Assembly: GCA_038117265.1 (NCBI GenBank)
Contig: JAYOFO010000029.1
Span: forward strand, 1 to 30,453
Direction of reading: 5' to 3'
DNA: 30,453 nt
Source of the DNA: JAYPUG01 sp038117265
GTDB lineage: Bacteria; Pseudomonadota; Alphaproteobacteria; UBA6615
In this document: piece after piece, positions 16,700-24,342 of the stretch
Layout of the letters: each line of letters begins with the position of its first letter
How positions within the stretch are numbered: position 1 is the stretch's first letter
The notes under the pieces: generated by a model
What the model saw: the letters and a program-made list of their open reading frames with translations, nothing else
Databases searched by the model: none
Told to the model about the DNA's origin: nothing
Position numbers and translations under genes: made by a program

Positions 16700-16731
16700 C
16701 TTTGGAAATCCGGCGGATCGCCGGACGTGCG

Positions 16732-17742
16732 ATGAATCTGGCGAGACTCCTCAATCGGCTGAAACGGCGTGCGTTCGCGCCGGCGCTGGCGTGTGCCCTG
16801 GCCGCGACCGGATTCGCATCCCCGGTCGCACGAGCAGAGAGCGGAACGCTCGACGTGGTCGCCACCACCGGGATGATCGCCAATGCCGCCCGGCAGGTGG
16901 GCGGCGCACATGTCCGGGTGCGTGCGCTGATGGGCCCCGGCGTCGACCCCCATGCCTACCGGCAGACGCGCAGCGATATCGCCGCCCTCGCCCGGGCCGA
17001 CCTGGTGCTGTGGCACGGCCTGTTCCTCGAGGCCCAGATGGAAGACTTCATGGCGAACCTGGCGAAGCGCCACCGGGTCGTCGCCGTCGCCGAGGCCATT
17101 CCGCGCGAAACCCTGCGCGCCCATGACGACTACGCGAACCAGTTCGACCCGCATGTCTGGATGGATCCCGGCATGTGGACGGGTGCCGTAACGGCCGTGC
17201 GCGACGCACTGATCGCCGCCGCGCCGGCCCACCGGGCCGCATTCACCGCCAACGCCGCACGGCATCTCGCCGAGATCGGCGAACTGGCCGCCTATGCGCG
17301 TGCACGGCTGGCATCCGTGCCGTCGGGCGCGCGGGTCCTGCTGACCGCCCACGACGCGTTCGGATATTTCGGCCGGGCCTATGGCCTCGAGGTGATCGGC
17401 ATCCAGGGCATCTCGACCGAGAGCGAGGCCGGCCTGAAGCGGATTGCGGACCTGGTCGACATGCTGGTCGCGCGCGGCGTCTCGGCGGTGTTCGTGGAAT
17501 CCTCTGTCTCCGATCGCAACATCCGCGCCGTCATCGAGGGCGCGGCGGCCCGCGGCCACCGTGTGGAGATCGGCGGCGAGCTGTTCTCCGACGCCATGGG
17601 CCCCGACGGCACCTACGAGGGCAGCTACATCGGCATGATCGACCACAACGTGACGACGATCACGCGCGCGCTCGGCGGCACCGCGCCCGCCGGGGGCATG
17701 ACGGGCTGGCTCTCCGGCGCGGGCCGGGAGGCCGGATCGTGA
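16732..17742 (+). CDS. Metal (manganese/zinc-type) ABC transporter, periplasmic binding protein
   Basis: This cluster A-I (TroA/PsaA/ZnuA) metal-binding protein has 336 aa from the ATG at 16732; a TTG at 16702 would add ten residues. A signal peptide (RRAFAPALACALAATGFASPVARAES) sends it to the periplasm. Likely metal ligands are the His of GPGVDPHAY, the His of FDPHVWMDP, the Glu of GISTESEAG and the Asp of LFSDAMGPDGTY, the His/His/Glu/Asp set of Mn and Fe binders. The His-rich loop of ZnuA zinc carriers is absent, and mntR is next door; both favour manganese. It overlaps the ATPase gene by four bases (GTGA) and leads a four-gene operon. Confidence 0.9.
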   Translation: MNLARLLNRLKRRAFAPALACALAATGFASPVARAESGTLDVVATTGMIANAARQVGGAHVRVRALMGPGVDPHAYRQTRSDIAALARADLVLWHGLFLEAQMEDFMANLAKRHRVVAVAEAIPRETLRAHDDYANQFDPHVWMDPGMWTGAVTAVRDALIAAAPAHRAAFTANAARHLAEIGELAAYARARLASVPSGARVLLTAHDAFGYFGRAYGLEVIGIQGISTESEAGLKRIADLVDMLVARGVSAVFVESSVSDRNIRAVIEGAAARGHRVEIGGELFSDAMGPDGTYEGSYIGMIDHNVTTITRALGGTAPAGGMTGWLSGAGREAGS

Positions 17743-18551
17743 CCCCGCCCGTCGAGCTCGCCGCGCGCGACGGCCAGCCCGTCGCCCCGCCCGATGCGCC
17801 CGACAGCCCGCTCGCCATTCGCGCGCTCACCGTGTCCTATGGCGAGACCCCGGTCGTCTTCAACGTCGACACCACCATCCCGGCGGGACAGCTGGTCGCC
17901 ATCGTCGGGCCGAACGGTGCGGGCAAGTCGAGCCTGCTCAAGGCGGTGCTGGGCATCGTGCCGCGCCTGTCGGGCACCGTGCGGGTGTACGGCAAGCCGC
18001 TGTCGCAGGCGCGCCGCAGGGTCGCCTATGTGCCCCAGCGCGCCAGCGTCGACTGGGACTTCCCCACCCGCGTGATCGACGTGGTGATGATGGGGCTCTA
18101 TCGCGAGCTGGGGCTGCTGGGCATTGTCCGCGCGCCGCACCGCGCCCGAGCGCTCGCATGCCTCGAGCGGGTCGGCATGGCCGAATTCGCCGACCGCCAG
18201 ATCGGCCAGCTCTCGGGCGGGCAGCAGCAGCGTGTGTTCGTCGCCCGCGCGCTGGCCCAGGACGCCAACCTCTACCTGCTCGACGAACCGTTCGCCGGCG
18301 TCGACGCCGCGACCGAGCGCGCCATCGTCGACGTCCTCAAGGAGCTGCGCGCGGCCGGGCGCACGGTCGTGTGCGTGCACCACGACCTGGCCACCGTTGC
18401 GGAATATTTCGACCACGTCCTCCTGCTCAACATCCGCAAGGTCGCCGACGGCCCGGTCTCCGTGGCCTTCACGGCCGAGAACCTGCAGACGACCTATGGC
18501 GGCCGCCTCGCCACGGCGCAGATCGACCAGCTGCGCGTGCCCGCGGCCTGA
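17739..18551 (+). CDS. Metal ABC transporter, ATP-binding protein
   Basis: This 270-aa cytoplasmic ATPase energises the manganese/zinc transporter. Visible motifs are Walker A GPNGAGKSSLLKAV, the Q-loop in YVPQRASVDWDFP (the wording typical of MntB/SitB/TroB ATPases), signature LSGGQQQRVFVARAL, Walker B LYLLDEPFAGVD and the switch His in VCVHHDLATV. The GTG start at 17739 overlaps the stop of the binding-protein gene, a sign of translational coupling. The first 25 residues before the ABC domain are a Pro/Ala-rich extension without clear function. The next gene begins 15 bases downstream. Confidence 0.93.
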   Translation: MTPPVELAARDGQPVAPPDAPDSPLAIRALTVSYGETPVVFNVDTTIPAGQLVAIVGPNGAGKSSLLKAVLGIVPRLSGTVRVYGKPLSQARRRVAYVPQRASVDWDFPTRVIDVVMMGLYRELGLLGIVRAPHRARALACLERVGMAEFADRQIGQLSGGQQQRVFVARALAQDANLYLLDEPFAGVDAATERAIVDVLKELRAAGRTVVCVHHDLATVAEYFDHVLLLNIRKVADGPVSVAFTAENLQTTYGGRLATAQIDQLRVPAA

Positions 18552-18566
18552 CGGCCGGCGTTTCCC

Positions 18567-19781
18567 ATGATCGAGGCGCTCGCCGACGCCCTGCTGCTGC
18601 GATCGGGCTACAACGCCGCGCTGGTCGCGGTCGGCGCGACCCTGCTCGGCATCGCGGCCGGCGCGACGGGCACCTTCGTCTTCCTGCGCAAGCGCGCGCT
18701 GGTCAGCGACGCGGTGGCCCACGCGACCCTGCCCGGCGTCGCCATCGCCTTCATCCTGATGGTCGCGCTCGGCGGCGACGGGCGCAGCCTGCCGGGCCTG
18801 CTGGCGGGTTCGGCGCTGAGCGCCGGCCTCGGCCTGCTGATCGTCGAGTGGATCGCGCGCCGCACCCGCCTGGCCGAGGACGCCGCCATCGGCGCCGTCC
18901 TGTCGGTCTTCTTCGGGATCGGCATCGTGCTGCTGACGGTGATCCAGGCCATTCCGGCGGGCAAGCGCGCCGGGCTGGAGAGCTTCCTGCTCGGCTCGAC
19001 GGCTGGGATGCTGTTCAACGATGCGGTGGTCGTCGCGCTGGGCGGCGCGGTCGCCGTGGCGCTAGTCTTTGCGCTGCGCCGGCCGATGACGCTGGTCGCC
19101 TTCGACCCGGGCTTCGCGGCGGCGAGCAGCGTCAGCGTCCGCAGGACCGATCTCACCATGATGGGGCTGGTCATGGCGGTCACCGTGGTGGGGCTCAAGA
19201 TCGTCGGCCTGATCCTCATCGTCGCCATGCTGATCATCCCGCCGGTCGCGGCCCGCTTCTGGACCGACCGCACCGACCGGGTGATCTTGTATGCCGCGCT
19301 GGCCGGTGGCGTGTCGGGCTGGATCGGTGCGGCGATCTCGGCCTCGGCGCCCAACCTGCCGACCGGCCCGATCATCGTGCTGGTCTGCTTCGCGCTGTTC
19401 GCGGTCTCGCTGCTGCTCTCGCCCCACCGCGGCGTCGTGGCGGCGCTGCTGCGCCGGCGGCGCTTCCGCGACCGCGTGCATCGCCGCCAGGGCCTGCTGG
19501 CGCTGGCGCGCGAGGAGCCGATCTTCGATGCGCGCACCCTGGCGGTGCTGCGCCGCGACGGGCTGATCCGCCGCGACGGGGTGGCGACCGACGCGGGCCG
19601 CGCCCAGGCGGCCAAGGCGGCGCGCGACGAAAAGCGCTGGGAGGTCGCCCGGCAGATCCACCGCAACGAGGCGGTCACCGGCACCTATGACGTGCTGCGC
19701 GAGATCGAGAGCGTGCTGACCCGCGACGAGATCGCCGAGATCGACCGGCGGCTCGGCCCGCCGGTGGAGGCCGCGCCATGA
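18567..19781 (+). CDS. Metal ABC transporter permease with C-terminal DtxR-like extension
   Basis: This ABC-3 family (TroC/ZnuB/MntB) inner-membrane permease has 404 aa. Residues 1-285 hold the usual eight or so membrane helices, with family blocks RKRALVSDAVAHATLPGVA and VGLKIVGLILIVAMLIIPPVAARF. ABC-3 permeases are normally 270-300 aa. Here a soluble tail of about 110 residues follows (LLALAREEPIFDARTLAVLR, then VATDAGRAQAA, then LREIESVLTRDEIAEIDRRLG). It looks like the wing and dimerisation region of a DtxR/MntR repressor, with the usual metal-binding His residues missing. Chlamydial YtgCR is a known permease-repressor fusion of this kind. The permease call is secure; the tail relationship is by eye. 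The gene overlaps the next one by four bases. Confidence 0.9.
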   Translation: MIEALADALLLRSGYNAALVAVGATLLGIAAGATGTFVFLRKRALVSDAVAHATLPGVAIAFILMVALGGDGRSLPGLLAGSALSAGLGLLIVEWIARRTRLAEDAAIGAVLSVFFGIGIVLLTVIQAIPAGKRAGLESFLLGSTAGMLFNDAVVVALGGAVAVALVFALRRPMTLVAFDPGFAAASSVSVRRTDLTMMGLVMAVTVVGLKIVGLILIVAMLIIPPVAARFWTDRTDRVILYAALAGGVSGWIGAAISASAPNLPTGPIIVLVCFALFAVSLLLSPHRGVVAALLRRRRFRDRVHRRQGLLALAREEPIFDARTLAVLRRDGLIRRDGVATDAGRAQAAKAARDEKRWEVARQIHRNEAVTGTYDVLREIESVLTRDEIAEIDRRLGPPVEAAP

Positions 19782-20704
19782 CCGGCGTCGAGTTCGTCCA
19801 GCTCGACCTGGTGCCGATGGCGATCGGCGTGCTGGCGGCGGTCGCTTGCGCCCTGCCCGGCAATTTCCTGATCCTGCGCCGCCAGGCCCTGATCGGCGAC
19901 GCGATCAGCCATGTGGTGCTGCCGGGGATCGTCGTCGGCTTCCTCGTCGCCGGCGCCGTGACGACCTGGCCGATGATGCTGGGCGCGGCCGGCGCGGCGA
20001 TCGTGGCCGTGATCCTGATCGAGACGATCCGCCGGCTCGGCCGGATCGAGCCGGGCGCGGCCATGGGCGTCGCCTTCACCGCCCTGTTCGCGGGCGGCGT
20101 GCTGCTGCTCGAGCAGAGCGATACCAGCGCGGTGCATCTCGACGTCGAGCACGCGCTGTTCGGCAACCTCGAGAGCCTGATCTGGCTCGCCGCCGACGGC
20201 TGGGCCTCGCTCCTCGATCCCGGCGCGCGCGGCGAGCTGCCTCCGGAACTCGGGCGGATGGCGATCACCGCGGCGATCGTGGCGGTGCTGACCGCCCTCT
20301 TCTGGCGCCCGCTCAAGCTCGCGACCTTCGACGAGGGGTTTGCTAGCACGCTGGGCATCCCGACGGGGCTCGTGGCGATCGCGCTGGTGATCACGGCCGC
20401 AGCGGCCGCGGTCGCCGCCTTCGATGCCGTGGGCTCGATCATCGTCATCGCCATGTTCATCTGTCCGCCAGCCGCGGCCCGGCTGATGACCAACCGGCTC
20501 GAGGCGCAGGTGGGGTCGAGCGTCGTCTTCGCCGCCGCATCCGCCGTCCTCGGCTACCTGCTGGCGGGGCACGGCCCGTTCTGGTTCGGCGGCGATGACG
20601 CGGTCAGCGCCGCCGGCATGATCGCGGTCGTGGCGGGCGCCATCCTGGCACTCGCCTGCCTGTTCGGCCCCCACCGGGCGCGTGCGGAAAGCGCCGCCGG
20701 GTAG
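19778..20704 (+). CDS. Metal ABC transporter permease (second subunit)
   Basis: This second ABC-3 family permease has 308 aa, close to the usual size, and starts at the ATG overlapping the previous stop (ATGA). Several membrane helices are evident (LVPMAIGVLAAVACALPGNF, VGSIIVIAMFICPPAAARLM, AVVAGAILALACLF). The cytoplasmic coupling segment RRQALIGDAISHVVLPGIV matches its partner. Two different permeases in one operon is the arrangement of SitCD/TroCD/MntCD manganese and iron systems, whereas zinc ZnuB systems use one. With mntR alongside, this supports manganese import. It is the last gene of the operon and converges on the metF chimera only three bases later. Confidence 0.92.
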   Translation: MTGVEFVQLDLVPMAIGVLAAVACALPGNFLILRRQALIGDAISHVVLPGIVVGFLVAGAVTTWPMMLGAAGAAIVAVILIETIRRLGRIEPGAAMGVAFTALFAGGVLLLEQSDTSAVHLDVEHALFGNLESLIWLAADGWASLLDPGARGELPPELGRMAITAAIVAVLTALFWRPLKLATFDEGFASTLGIPTGLVAIALVITAAAAAVAAFDAVGSIIVIAMFICPPAAARLMTNRLEAQVGSSVVFAAASAVLGYLLAGHGPFWFGGDDAVSAAGMIAVVAGAILALACLFGPHRARAESAAG

Positions 20705-20707
20705 GAA

Positions 20708-21532
20708 TCAGCGTTCGAACGGCGACAGGCCGGGATTGTCGATCACGTGGGCCGGGGTGAAGCACTCGCGCACGCTCCCGCCACAGACGTTGAACAGGGT
20801 GCGTTCCGGCGGATCGTTCTGCCCGCCGTCTCCGGGCCTGCTGCCGCCCGGCGGCTTGCCGTGGGCACGGCGCACCTCGCGCTCGCGTTCGCTGCGGTAG
20901 GCGGCATAGTGGGCGCCCTCCTCCATGAAATAGCGCTCCTGTGCCGAATCGACGAAATCCTCCGTCGCCGCGTCCGCGCGCCGGCGTTGGGCCGCGATCT
21001 CGGCGCGGCGGGAATCGCGCGCACGCGCGTGCTCGGGCCGGAGATCGTTGTGGGCCAGCGTCTCCTCGTGCAGCCGCTCGCCCGCGGCGCGGCGATCCTC
21101 GGCGGTGGCGCCGGGTTCGACGGTCGCGGCCTGGGCGGCCCGCACCCGGTCGGCCGCATAGGCGTAGCCATCCGGGTGCGGGGTATAGCCGTCGCTGCCC
21201 TCGGGGGGATCGCCGCGCAGCGCCACGATGTGGCGTACGCCCGCGTCCCAGTAGGCGCGCGCGACATCGTCGATCTCGGCGCGCGTCGCCTGAACGCAGG
21301 TCAGATGGGCGGCGGCAACCAGGCCGGCCTCACGCACGATCCGGGCAACGGTCGCGTGGGTGCGCGCCCGCGTCGAGCCCCCGGCACCGTAGGTGACGGA
21401 CACGAATGCCGGCCCGATGGGCGCGAGCGCGCAGACCGTGTCCCACAGCTTCGCATCCATCTCCGCCGTCTTGGGCGGAAAGAACTCGAAGCTGACCGCG
21501 ATGGCGCCGTCGGGGGATCCAAGCTCAGACAT
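20708..21532 (-). CDS. Chimeric ORF: N-terminal half of MetF joined to an unrecognised C-terminus
   Basis: The ORF has 274 aa. Residues 1-130 are 5,10-methylenetetrahydrofolate reductase (MetF): SFEFFPPKTAEMD with the catalytic Glu, FVSVTYGAGGSTR, AHLTCVQATRAEIDD, HIVALRGDPPEGSDGYTPHPDGYAYAADRV. The rest of the barrel is absent, including the AYPE.H block, the TQFFFD block and the flavin/folate residues after them. From about residue 131 (near base 21143) comes an Arg/Glu/Ala-rich helical stretch and an end TLFNVCGGSVRECFTPAHV that I do not recognise. Its codons are GC-rich at third positions, so it is real coding sequence in frame. MetF activity is very unlikely. A deletion fusion or a misassembly are the two explanations. 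It overlaps the upstream methyltransferase gene by eight bases. Confidence 0.85.
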   Translation of the reverse strand: MSELGSPDGAIAVSFEFFPPKTAEMDAKLWDTVCALAPIGPAFVSVTYGAGGSTRARTHATVARIVREAGLVAAAHLTCVQATRAEIDDVARAYWDAGVRHIVALRGDPPEGSDGYTPHPDGYAYAADRVRAAQAATVEPGATAEDRRAAGERLHEETLAHNDLRPEHARARDSRRAEIAAQRRRADAATEDFVDSAQERYFMEEGAHYAAYRSEREREVRRAHGKPPGGSRPGDGGQNDPPERTLFNVCGGSVRECFTPAHVIDNPGLSPFER

Positions 21533-22499
21533 TGAGTTGCTGCCCGCTCGGTTCGGTTTGCGGCGCCCGTGCCATCGGGCGGCGCAGCCGCCAGATCGTC
21601 ACCGTCAGCGGGTCGCCCGGCAGCAGCCGGACATCCTCGCAGTCGAGGCCGAACGCGCGCGCCCAGCCCTCGACCTCGACCGAGCGGAAGCCCAGGCGCC
21701 GGTGCGCGAAGTCGGTGCGAAGCTCCTCCATTTCATGGGGTGCGAAGTCGACGACCACGAACTCGCCGCCGGGGCGCAGGACGCGCGCCGCCTCGCGCAC
21801 CACCTCGTGCGGCTCGTCGGCGAAGTGCAGGACCATGTGCAGCAGGATCAGGTCGAACGCGGCATCGTCGCAGGGCAGCTGGTACATGTCGCCGTGGCGG
21901 ACGCTGCAGTTGCGAAACCGCTCGCCCGACAGCCCGTTGCGCGCCACGGCGAGCATGTCGCGCGACCGGTCGACCCCGACCGCCTCGTGGGCATGGCCGG
22001 CGAAGAGTTGCAGCATGCGCCCGGTTCCGGTCCCGATGTCGAGCAGCGAATCGACCGGACCGTCCGGGATCATCGACAGGATCGCGGCATCGACCACCGC
22101 CTCGTCGACATGCATCGCGCGAATCCGGTCCCATGACCGGGCATTCTCTCGGAAGTACGCCTCGGCGCGTTCCGCACGCTCGGTCTTGATCGCTTCGAAA
22201 CGCTGGCGATCGCGCGTCACGACGGGGTCGTCGTCGCCGAGTTCGGCAATCACCAGCCGTGCAATCTCGCCCGCCTGGCCGCTCGCGGGCAGGTGAAAGA
22301 AGGCCCAGGAGCCTTCCTGATAGCGTTCCAGCAGTCCGGCATCACACAGGAGTTTCAGGTGCCGTGACACGCCCGGCTGGCTCTGCCCAAGCACGCGCGT
22401 CAGTTCGCTGACCGTCAGATCCGCCTGCGCACACAGCGCCAATATGCGCAAACGCGTGGTCTCGCCGGCCGCACGCAGGATCGAGAGAATCTGTTCCAT
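21525..22499 (-). CDS. ArsR-type HTH regulator fused to SAM-dependent methyltransferase
   Basis: The protein has 324 aa from the ATG at 22499, with AGGTGA upstream. Residues 1-85 are an ArsR/SmtB winged helix (TRLRILALCAQADLTVSELTRVLG, then QPGVSRHLKLLCDAGLL) without the Cys metal site of ArsR. Residues 120-300 are a class I methyltransferase (SLLDIGTGTGRMLQLF, GVDRSRDML, AFDLILLHMVLHF, LRPGGEFVVVDF). This fusion is common before metF in alphaproteobacteria and probably controls methionine-cycle genes in response to SAM or S-adenosylhomocysteine; whether it really methylates anything is not known to me. It overlaps the metF start, so the two are cotranscribed. A 7-base inverted repeat about 90 bases upstream is a candidate autoregulatory operator. 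Confidence 0.88.
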   Translation of the reverse strand: MEQILSILRAAGETTRLRILALCAQADLTVSELTRVLGQSQPGVSRHLKLLCDAGLLERYQEGSWAFFHLPASGQAGEIARLVIAELGDDDPVVTRDRQRFEAIKTERAERAEAYFRENARSWDRIRAMHVDEAVVDAAILSMIPDGPVDSLLDIGTGTGRMLQLFAGHAHEAVGVDRSRDMLAVARNGLSGERFRNCSVRHGDMYQLPCDDAAFDLILLHMVLHFADEPHEVVREAARVLRPGGEFVVVDFAPHEMEELRTDFAHRRLGFRSVEVEGWARAFGLDCEDVRLLPGDPLTVTIWRLRRPMARAPQTEPSGQQLNV

Positions 22500-22588
22500 G
22501 AATCCGCAATCACCTTGTCGGACGTCAATGCCGCGCAACGTTGCCGCGGCCCGATTCGCGTGCCGCCGTCATCGATCGGCGCAAATAG

Positions 22589-22612
22589 AGACATACAGAT
22601 ATATTTATGTCT
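22589..22612. promoter_or_regulatory. Inverted repeat upstream of the ArsR-methyltransferase gene
   Basis: A perfect repeat AGACATA (22589-22595) and TATGTCT (22606-22612) flanks an AT-rich 10-base centre in an otherwise GC-rich genome. Its size and AT content fit an ArsR-family operator, and it lies 90-113 bases upstream of the regulator's own start codon. Binding is inference from layout. Confidence 0.4.
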
Positions 22613-22904
22613 AGATAATTAATGTCGATTTGGGCTGTTTACACCCGAGTCCCGGCGCGAAACTGTTTCATTTCTGCAACATTTTCCGAGACTCGCATTC
22701 GGACGACCGGTGGGGGTTGTGGCGCGACTCAACTCTGTGTGGTAACAAAATAGTCACACGATCCGATCGTATAACGTCAAAAGGCAGGGGATTAAGAAAC
22801 CTGCAAGATCGTCGGGGCATATTCGGGTCGAACAGAATGTGCAGATCGTCTCAACGGTCGTGTTCCTGGGTAAGGGGCCGAAGAAACGATGTGGACCCGA
22901 GGAA
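22613..22904. promoter_or_regulatory. AT-rich upstream region of mlaA with GATCGT palindrome
   Basis: This is the rest of the 405-base divergent gap between the ArsR-methyltransferase gene and mlaA, with lower GC than the coding regions. It holds a perfect 13-base palindrome ACGATC-C-GATCGT (22758-22770) abutting a -10-like TATAAC (22770-22775), and two more GATCGT copies at 22807-22812 and 22844-22849. No clear -35 is seen. The frame of mlaA is open back to 22839, but the lipoprotein signal only makes sense from 22905. No other gene is visible. Confidence 0.35.
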
Positions 22905-23696
22905 ATGTTGAAAACTGTCACTGGTCACACTCCCCTGCGTTTGATCCTCGCCGCGCTCCTAACGGGTGCGCTGGCGGCATGCTCAACGCCGCCTGACGAG
23001 CCAGAGGCACGCGCCGAGTACGAGGAGGCGAACGACCCGTTCGAGACTGCGAACCGACTCGTCTTCTCGGCCAACGTCATGGTCGATCAGATGGCCCTGC
23101 AGCCCATGGCGGTGACTTATCGCGACCTGTTTCCCGACAATCTCAAGCCGCCGGTCCAGAACTTCATCACCAACCTGTTCCAGCCGATCAGCTTCATCCA
23201 CGCGCTGCTGCAGGGCGACATGGAGCGGGCGGAAAAGGCAGCCGCGCGATTCTTTACATCGCTGCCGACGCTGATGCTCGGCAACACGATGCCGCATGAG
23301 GAACCCGTCTTCGAAGACGCGGGCCAGACCCTGGCCGTCTGGGGATTCGAAGAGGGTCCCTATGTCATGCTACCCCTGCTCGGCCCGTCGAGCGTCCGCG
23401 ACACCACGGGCACCGTGGCCGATTTCTTCCTGGATCCCCTGGGCTGGGTGCTGGGAACCGAGGCGACGGTCGGGCGCACAGTGGGCAATGCCGTCGTCGT
23501 GCGATCCAGGAACCTCGACCAGGTTCGCGAGCTGCAGCGCACGTCGCTCGATTACTATGCGGCGGTGCGCAGCCTCTACCGGCAGCAGCGCGACGACCAG
23601 ATCCAGAACGGCGAAAGCGAGCGCATGCAGCCGGCACCGACGATCGGGCTGGAGCTGGAAGACCTGCAGAATAAAGAAACCGCTTCCGGTAACTAA
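22905..23696 (+). CDS. mlaA: MlaA-type outer-membrane lipoprotein (phospholipid transport)
   Basis: MlaA (VacJ) removes misplaced phospholipids from the outer leaflet of the outer membrane and passes them to periplasmic MlaC. The protein has 263 aa from the ATG at 22905, with GAGG just upstream. A lipoprotein signal peptide (LRLILAALLTGALAAC) ends in the lipobox LAAC, so the mature protein starts at that Cys. Family blocks are EANDPFETANRLVFSANV, NLKPPVQNFITNLFQP, RFFTSLPTLMLGNTMPHEEP, FGQTL-like AGQTLAVWGFEEGPYVMLPLLGPSS and RDTTGTVADFFLDPL. mlaC starts two bases after its stop. The inner-membrane MlaFEDB genes are not in this window. Confidence 0.93.
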   Translation: MLKTVTGHTPLRLILAALLTGALAACSTPPDEPEARAEYEEANDPFETANRLVFSANVMVDQMALQPMAVTYRDLFPDNLKPPVQNFITNLFQPISFIHALLQGDMERAEKAAARFFTSLPTLMLGNTMPHEEPVFEDAGQTLAVWGFEEGPYVMLPLLGPSSVRDTTGTVADFFLDPLGWVLGTEATVGRTVGNAVVVRSRNLDQVRELQRTSLDYYAAVRSLYRQQRDDQIQNGESERMQPAPTIGLELEDLQNKETASGN

Positions 23697-23698
23697 CC

Positions 23699-24331
23699 GT
23701 GACGGGCTTCCCTGCGCGTGCCATTGCCTCGACTGCCCTGGCGCTGTGTTTCCTGTTCCTTGCGCCTCCCGCAATCGCCGACTCGCATCTCGACCGGTCA
23801 GCTGCCTTCATTCGCAACCTTGCGAATGCCTCGCTCGAAACCATCAAGGACGACAAGCTCGCCCCCGAGGCGCGCTCGGAAGAGTTCCGTACCCTGTTCC
23901 GCGAGGGCTTCGCGGTCGTCGGGATCGCGCGCTTCGTGACGGGCCGCTACTGGCGCGGCGCGACGCAGGCCGAGCGCGAGGAGTATCTCGTCCTGTTCGA
24001 AGACGTCATCGTCAACGAATGGTCCGACCGGCTGTTCTCCCAATACAACGGCCAGCGGTTCGAGGTGCGCGGCGCGATCGACGCGACGCCGGAGAATTCC
24101 CCCGAGGATGTCGCACTCGTCGAAAGCGAGCTGTTTACCGACGAGACTACCGCACTGGCCATCGAGTGGCGTGTCGCCAGAAAGGGCGACCTGATGAAGA
24201 TCACCGATGTGAAGGTCGACGGGTTCAGCCTCGCGAAAACGCAGCAGGACGACTTCGTCGCGCACATCAGCAAGAACGGCCGGAAGTTCTCTTCCCTGAT
24301 CGAGAAGCTGCGCGAAAAACGCGGCCCCTGA
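23699..24331 (+). CDS. mlaC: MlaC-type periplasmic phospholipid-binding protein
   Basis: This 210-aa protein of the MlaC/Ttg2D family ferries phospholipid between the MlaA complex and the inner-membrane MlaFEDB complex. The start is a GTG at 23699, two bases after the mlaA stop, which implies translational coupling. A signal peptide (ASTALALCFLFLAPPAIAD) is followed by the family pattern: FIRNLANASLETI, RTLFREGFAVVGIARFVTGRYWRGATQAEREEYLVLFEDVIV, then KITDVKVDGFSLAKTQQDDF and a C-terminal LIEKLR. The length is normal. It ends 11 bases before the end of converging ettA. Confidence 0.93.
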   Translation: MTGFPARAIASTALALCFLFLAPPAIADSHLDRSAAFIRNLANASLETIKDDKLAPEARSEEFRTLFREGFAVVGIARFVTGRYWRGATQAEREEYLVLFEDVIVNEWSDRLFSQYNGQRFEVRGAIDATPENSPEDVALVESELFTDETTALAIEWRVARKGDLMKITDVKVDGFSLAKTQQDDFVAHISKNGRKFSSLIEKLREKRGP

Positions 24332-24342
24332 AACCCCGCCGT

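Noticed and set aside
22839..22904. mlaA start at 22839
   Set aside because: It would put 22 residues in front of the lipoprotein signal peptide; the ATG at 22905 gives a normal signal with lipobox and has a ribosome binding site.
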